Shown here piece by piece: positions 32,499-35,772 of a stretch of DNA of 35,772 nt (the first letter of the stretch is position 1; each line of letters opens with the position of its first letter). The DNA comes from DATDDB01 sp035260545 (GTDB lineage Bacteria > Pseudomonadota > Gammaproteobacteria > Burkholderiales > Gallionellaceae): the NCBI GenBank assembly GCA_035260545.1, contig DATFUZ010000066.1:1-35772 (forward strand), given 5' to 3'. The notes under the pieces are model-generated. The model was not told the DNA's origin. It made no database searches and worked only from the letters and a program-made list of their open reading frames with translations. The position numbers and the translations under genes are program-made.

Positions 32499-34262
32499 TC
32501 AATAGACGCGGGGCTTGGGCGGGAACGATTCCACGGTCAGCGGTTTTAGCCGCACCGGTTTGTAGTCAAGCTGCCAGCCCTCGCTGAAATACAGCGAATG
32601 CCTGAGCCAGTTGCCATCGTCCCGTTCCGGAAAATCGTTGCGTGCGTGCGCGCCGCGGCTCTCCTGGCGGACGGCGGCGGCGTGCATGGTGGCCTGCGCC
32701 ACTTCGATCAGGTTGTCCAGCTCCAGCGCTTCGACGCGCGCCGTATTGAACACCCGGCTCTTGTCGCCGATCGCTGTCCGCCGTGCGCGTTCCGCGACCT
32801 CGCGAATCTTCGCGACGCCCTCCGCCAGCAAGTCGGGAAAGCGGAACACGCCGCAATGCGTCTGCATCACGCGGCGCATTTCCGCGGCGACGTCCGGCAC
32901 GCGCTCGCCGCCCTGCTGCCCATCCAGCCGCGCCAGGCGCGCCAGCGAAAACTCCCCGGCGTCGGCGGGCAGGGGCTTGGGGTGCGGGTTGCGCTGCAAG
33001 TCCTCGGCGATCTGCCGCGCCGCCTCCCGGCCGAACACGATGAGGTCGAGCAGGGAGTTGCAGCCCAGCCGGTTCGCCCCGTGCACCGACACGCAGGCGC
33101 ACTCGCCGACCGCGTAAAAGCCCTGCACGATCTCCTCCGGTCCGGTGTGATAGGGTGCGACGACCTGGCCATGGTAATTGGCCGGAATGCCGCCCATCAT
33201 GTAGTGCGCGGTGGGCACCACGGGAATGGGCGCCTGCGCCGGGTCAACGTGCGCGAACTTCATCGCGATGTCGCGTATGCCGGGCAGGCGGTGGCGAATG
33301 ACTTCTTCACCGATGTGATCGACCTTGAGCAGCACGTGGTCGCCATGCGGCCCGCAGCCGCGCCCTTCCTTGATTTCGGTGGCGATGGCGCGCGATACCA
33401 CATCTCGGCTGGCGAGATCCTTCGCGGTGGGGGCATACCTGAGCATGAAGCGCTCCCCGTCCTTGTTGATGAGGTAACCGCCCTCGCCGCGCACGCCTTC
33501 CGAGATCAGCACGCCTGCTCCATATACCCCGGTGGGATGAAACTGGAAAAATTCCATGTCTTGCAGCGGGATGCCGGCGCGGGCGGCCATGCCGAGACCG
33601 TCGCCGGTGTTGATGTAGGCGTTGGTGCTGGAGGCGAAGATGCGCCCGGCGCCGCCGGTGGCAAACAGCGTGGCTCGCGCCTGGAAGATCATCACGTCGC
33701 CGGTCTCGATCTCCATGGCGGTCACTCCGACCACGTCGCCGTCCGCGTCCCGGATCAGGTCCAGCGCCATCCATTCGACGAAAAAGTGGGTGTTGATGCG
33801 CAGGTTCTGCTGGTACAGCGTATGCAGCAGGGCATGGCCGGTGCGGTCCGCGGCGGCGCAGGCGCGCTGCACCGGCGCCTTGCCGTAGTCCTGCATGTGG
33901 CCGCCGAACGGCCGCTGGTAGATCTTGCCGCTGTCCAGCCGGTCAAACGGCATGCCGTAATGTTCCAGTTCGTACACCACCTCGGGCGCTGCGCGGCACA
34001 TGAACTCGATCGCATCCTGGTCGCCAAGATAATCCGATCCCTTGACCGTGTCATACATATGCCAGTGCCAATTGTCCTCGTGCACATTGCCCAGCGCGGC
34101 GGCAATGCCGCCCTGCGCCGCGACGGTATGCGAGCGGGTGGGAAACACCTTGGACAGCACGGCAACTTTCAGTCCGGCCTCGGACAGCGCCAGCGCCGCG
34201 CGCATGCCCGCGCCGCCGGCGCCGACCACCACCACGTCAAATGTGCGCTTCGCGATCTTCAT
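32499..34262 (-). CDS. sdhA: Succinate dehydrogenase flavoprotein subunit
   Basis: A 587-residue SdhA (E. coli 588) that oxidises succinate to fumarate. The N-terminal FAD-binding motif VVVGAGGAGMRAALALSEAG is present, and RSHTVAAQGGIAAALG contains the His that carries FAD covalently. Active-site patches are FHPTGVYGAGVLISEGVRGEGGYLIN and VPTAHYMMGGIP, with GRGCGPHGDHVLL and ANRLGCNSLLDLIVFGREAA. GGAG lies seven bases before the ATG. It follows sdhD after 35 nt. About 255 nt without a supported full gene separate its stop from the HD-GYP gene, which interrupts the usual sdhAB order. Confidence 0.98.
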   Translation of the reverse strand: MKIAKRTFDVVVVGAGGAGMRAALALSEAGLKVAVLSKVFPTRSHTVAAQGGIAAALGNVHEDNWHWHMYDTVKGSDYLGDQDAIEFMCRAAPEVVYELEHYGMPFDRLDSGKIYQRPFGGHMQDYGKAPVQRACAAADRTGHALLHTLYQQNLRINTHFFVEWMALDLIRDADGDVVGVTAMEIETGDVMIFQARATLFATGGAGRIFASSTNAYINTGDGLGMAARAGIPLQDMEFFQFHPTGVYGAGVLISEGVRGEGGYLINKDGERFMLRYAPTAKDLASRDVVSRAIATEIKEGRGCGPHGDHVLLKVDHIGEEVIRHRLPGIRDIAMKFAHVDPAQAPIPVVPTAHYMMGGIPANYHGQVVAPYHTGPEEIVQGFYAVGECACVSVHGANRLGCNSLLDLIVFGREAARQIAEDLQRNPHPKPLPADAGEFSLARLARLDGQQGGERVPDVAAEMRRVMQTHCGVFRFPDLLAEGVAKIREVAERARRTAIGDKSRVFNTARVEALELDNLIEVAQATMHAAAVRQESRGAHARNDFPERDDGNWLRHSLYFSEGWQLDYKPVRLKPLTVESFPPKPRVY

Positions 34263-34297
34263 TTATCTCCGTCCCATGTCATGGTGGCCGCCTTCCG

Positions 34298-34645
34298 TCA
34301 GAACGCCCACAGGATCTGCACCGACCAGACAATGTACAGGATCAGCGCCATGATCACCACGGCGTAGATCGCCAGCCTGATGAGCGCCGGCTTGACGTAG
34401 TCCATCACGATGTCGCGCACGCCGACCCAGGCGTGATAGAACATCGCCAGCAGCGTCAGCAGGGTGAACGAACGCATGACGTCGCCTGCAAACAGGCCGG
34501 TCCACGCGTCATACCGCACCGGAGCATGGATCAGCACCCATCCGGCAATGAACAGCGCATATGCAGCCATCACCGCCGCGCTGACGCGCTGGACGATCCA
34601 GTCGCGCAGGCCGTAGTGGGCGCCGGTTACAATGCGGTTCACCAT
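34298..34645 (-). CDS. sdhD: Succinate dehydrogenase membrane anchor subunit D
   Basis: A 115-residue membrane protein with three hydrophobic helices (AAVMAAYALFIAGWVLI, SFTLLTLLAMFYHAWVGVRDI and LAIYAVVIMALILYIVWSVQILW). The second has the His/Asp pattern (YHAWVGVRDIVMDYV) that provides the heme ligand and quinone-site residues in SdhD. The start is the ATG at 34645 (MVNRIVTGAHYGLRDW), preceded by GGGAG and overlapping the end of sdhC by 7 bases; longer starts upstream would lie in the sdhC gene. Confidence 0.94.
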   Translation of the reverse strand: MVNRIVTGAHYGLRDWIVQRVSAAVMAAYALFIAGWVLIHAPVRYDAWTGLFAGDVMRSFTLLTLLAMFYHAWVGVRDIVMDYVKPALIRLAIYAVVIMALILYIVWSVQILWAF

Positions 34646-35013
34646 AGCATGGCTCCCGCGGCGGCGGTCAGCACGAAGCTGACGACGAGCACCCACTTGG
34701 CGGAGGTGCGCGCCCGCCTGAGCTTCACCCCCGCGCCCAGGTCGATTGCCAGAAAGCGCAGTCCGGCGCAAAAGTGGTGCGCCAGCGCCCACAGCACGAC
34801 GAGCAGGACGGCCTTGCTGAGCGGGTGTCCGAGCAGGCGCACGAGCGCGGTATAGGTTTCGATGGAGCGCAGGCTGTATTGCAGCATCCACAGCGCGAAA
34901 GGCAGCGCCAGGAACAACACGGCGCCGCTAATACGGTGCAGAATGGAGATCACGCCCGGCAAGGGCAGCTGAATCAGGAGCAAATCCAGGAATTTCGGGC
35001 GGCTGTTGTGCAT
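34639..35013 (-). CDS. sdhC: Succinate dehydrogenase cytochrome b556 subunit C
   Basis: A 124-residue membrane protein of the SdhC family. The N-terminal quinone-site signature is PLPGVISILHRISGAVLF. Three hydrophobic helices are seen, with a heme-ligand region LAHHFCAGLRFLAID. The ATG at 35013 (MHNSRPKFLDLLL) has AGGA upstream; the longer open frame lacks a matching N-terminus. It is the first gene of the sdh/gltA/odh run and diverges from mdh. Confidence 0.95.
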   Translation of the reverse strand: MHNSRPKFLDLLLIQLPLPGVISILHRISGAVLFLALPFALWMLQYSLRSIETYTALVRLLGHPLSKAVLLVVLWALAHHFCAGLRFLAIDLGAGVKLRRARTSAKWVLVVSFVLTAAAGAMLW

Positions 35014-35197
35014 GCGAGGGTCCTGCCCTGATCTCAGAACGCGACACGCGCATATTACCATCATCACCCGCCTCCCGGTCAAAGGCGGTTTTGCCGGCGA
35101 CTGGCCTGGCAAGGACGCCGGGATCCGGACCGCACCCTTTGCGACGGACGCTGAACACTGGCAGAATGTATCTTCGAGAACTTGCGGGAGAATGAAG
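35014..35197. promoter_or_regulatory. Divergent sdhC/mdh control region
   Basis: This gap must hold the promoters of both directions. On the minus strand, TTGACC (near 35082-35077) and TAATAT (around 35058-35053) are 19 bases apart, a long spacing, so the call is tentative. No strong mdh promoter is evident. Confidence 0.35.
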
Positions 35198-35772
35198 ATG
35201 AAATCCCCCATCCGCGTTGCCGTTACCGGAGCCGCGGGCCAGATCGGCTACAGCCTGGTGTTCCGCATCGCCAACGGCGACATGCTGGGCCGCGAACAGC
35301 CCATCATCCTGCAGTTGCTCGATGTGGCGCAGGCGCAGCAGGTGCTGCGCGGCGTGGCCATGGAGCTGGAGGACTGCGCGTTTCCCTTGCTGCAGCAGGT
35401 CATTACGACGGACGACCCCAGAGTCGCCTTCCGCGACGCGGAAGTCGCGCTGCTGGTCGGCGCGCGCCCGCGCAGCAAGGGGATGGAACGCAAGGACCTG
35501 CTGGAAGCCAACGGTGCGATCTTTTCCGAGCAGGGGCAGATGCTCAATGAATTCGCGGCACGGCACGTGAAGGTGCTGGTGGTGGGCAATCCTGCGAACA
35601 CCAACGCCCTGATCGCGATGAAGAATGCGCCCGATCTCGATCCCAAGAATTTCAGCGCGATGATGCGCCTGGACCACAACCGCGCCATCGCGCAGGTGGC
35701 GGCCAGGCTGTTTCAGCCGGTGCGCGACGTAAAGAAGATGGTGGTCTGGGGCAACCACTCCGGCACGCAGTA
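35198..35772 (+). CDS. mdh: Malate dehydrogenase, 5' part (runs off window)
   Basis: The first ~191 residues of an NAD-dependent malate dehydrogenase are visible. The frame remains open to the last base, so the 3' end is outside the window. Signatures: VAVTGAAGQIGYSLVFRIA for NAD binding, the ARPRSKGMERKDLL substrate loop with the catalytic Arg residues, VVGNPANTNALI, and MMRLDHNRAIAQVA. This is the cytosolic-type MDH usual in betaproteobacteria. The ATG at 35198 is favoured over the ATG at 35192 because GGGAG (35186-35190) is seven bases from it and only one from the other. It diverges from the sdh operon, so malate oxidation and the adjoining TCA steps are clustered. Confidence 0.95.
   Translation, partial: MKSPIRVAVTGAAGQIGYSLVFRIANGDMLGREQPIILQLLDVAQAQQVLRGVAMELEDCAFPLLQQVITTDDPRVAFRDAEVALLVGARPRSKGMERKDLLEANGAIFSEQGQMLNEFAARHVKVLVVGNPANTNALIAMKNAPDLDPKNFSAMMRLDHNRAIAQVAARLFQPVRDVKKMVVWGNHSGTQ

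Noticed and set aside
32598..34367. 589-codon plus-strand frame opposite sdhA
   Set aside because: Antisense shadow of a certain gene, with no recognisable protein features.

Overview
The window reads as a chromosomal segment of a GC-rich betaproteobacterium. The evidence is the mdh / sdhCDAB / sdhE / gltA / odhA / odhB gene order, the betaproteobacterial type of malate dehydrogenase, and the RNB-exonuclease / TonB-like / aroE / mtgA cluster. A Nitrosomonadales- or Gallionella-like host is a guess from gene order only.

Left edge (1-2300): an AT-richer, accessory-looking patch. It holds the C-terminal part of a PIN-like nuclease protein, a tiny ORF that overlaps its stop, and a minus-strand pair (XRE repressor with a membrane tail, LRAT-like hydrolase with a membrane tail) whose promoter carries a perfect 16-bp palindrome between -35 and -10.

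RNA repair locus (2404-9190): rtcR (CARF + sigma54 activator) diverges from a sigma54 promoter at 4133-4149. Downstream come a ~500-nt untranslated leader with a tRNA-Asn-like RNA, a slipin, rtcB (RNA ligase), a REP-like repeat plus an intrinsic terminator, a Pol-beta-type nucleotidyltransferase, and rtcA (RNA 3'-phosphate cyclase). The tRNA-like RNA keeps the whole tRNA core and a GUU anticodon but has a broken acceptor stem and no CCA, so it looks like a tRNA mimic made only when the repair operon is switched on. This is the most interesting object in the window.

Middle (9200-13350): an outer-membrane beta-barrel protein, a DUF4197 protein, then an accessory HEPN-like gene bracketed by two long inverted-repeat elements, a membrane-anchored hypothetical, and about 600 nt without a convincing gene.

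Housekeeping block (13381-19618, plus strand): RNase II/R-type exonuclease, TonB-like protein, aroE, mtgA, a pabB-pabC fusion, and a convergent tRNA-Leu(UAG).

Right part (19673-35013, minus strand): a membrane PAS-GGDEF-EAL protein, then the TCA cluster read from right to left as sdhC-sdhD-sdhA, a PAS/GAF/HD-GYP phosphodiesterase, sdhB-sdhE-gltA-odhA-odhB, and an acrylyl-CoA-reductase-like gene. The HD-GYP gene splits sdhA from sdhB, and no lipoamide dehydrogenase gene follows odhB. Both c-di-GMP genes are preceded by a small ORF with a better ribosome binding site that ends at or beside their start codons. A partial mdh diverges from sdhC at the right edge.
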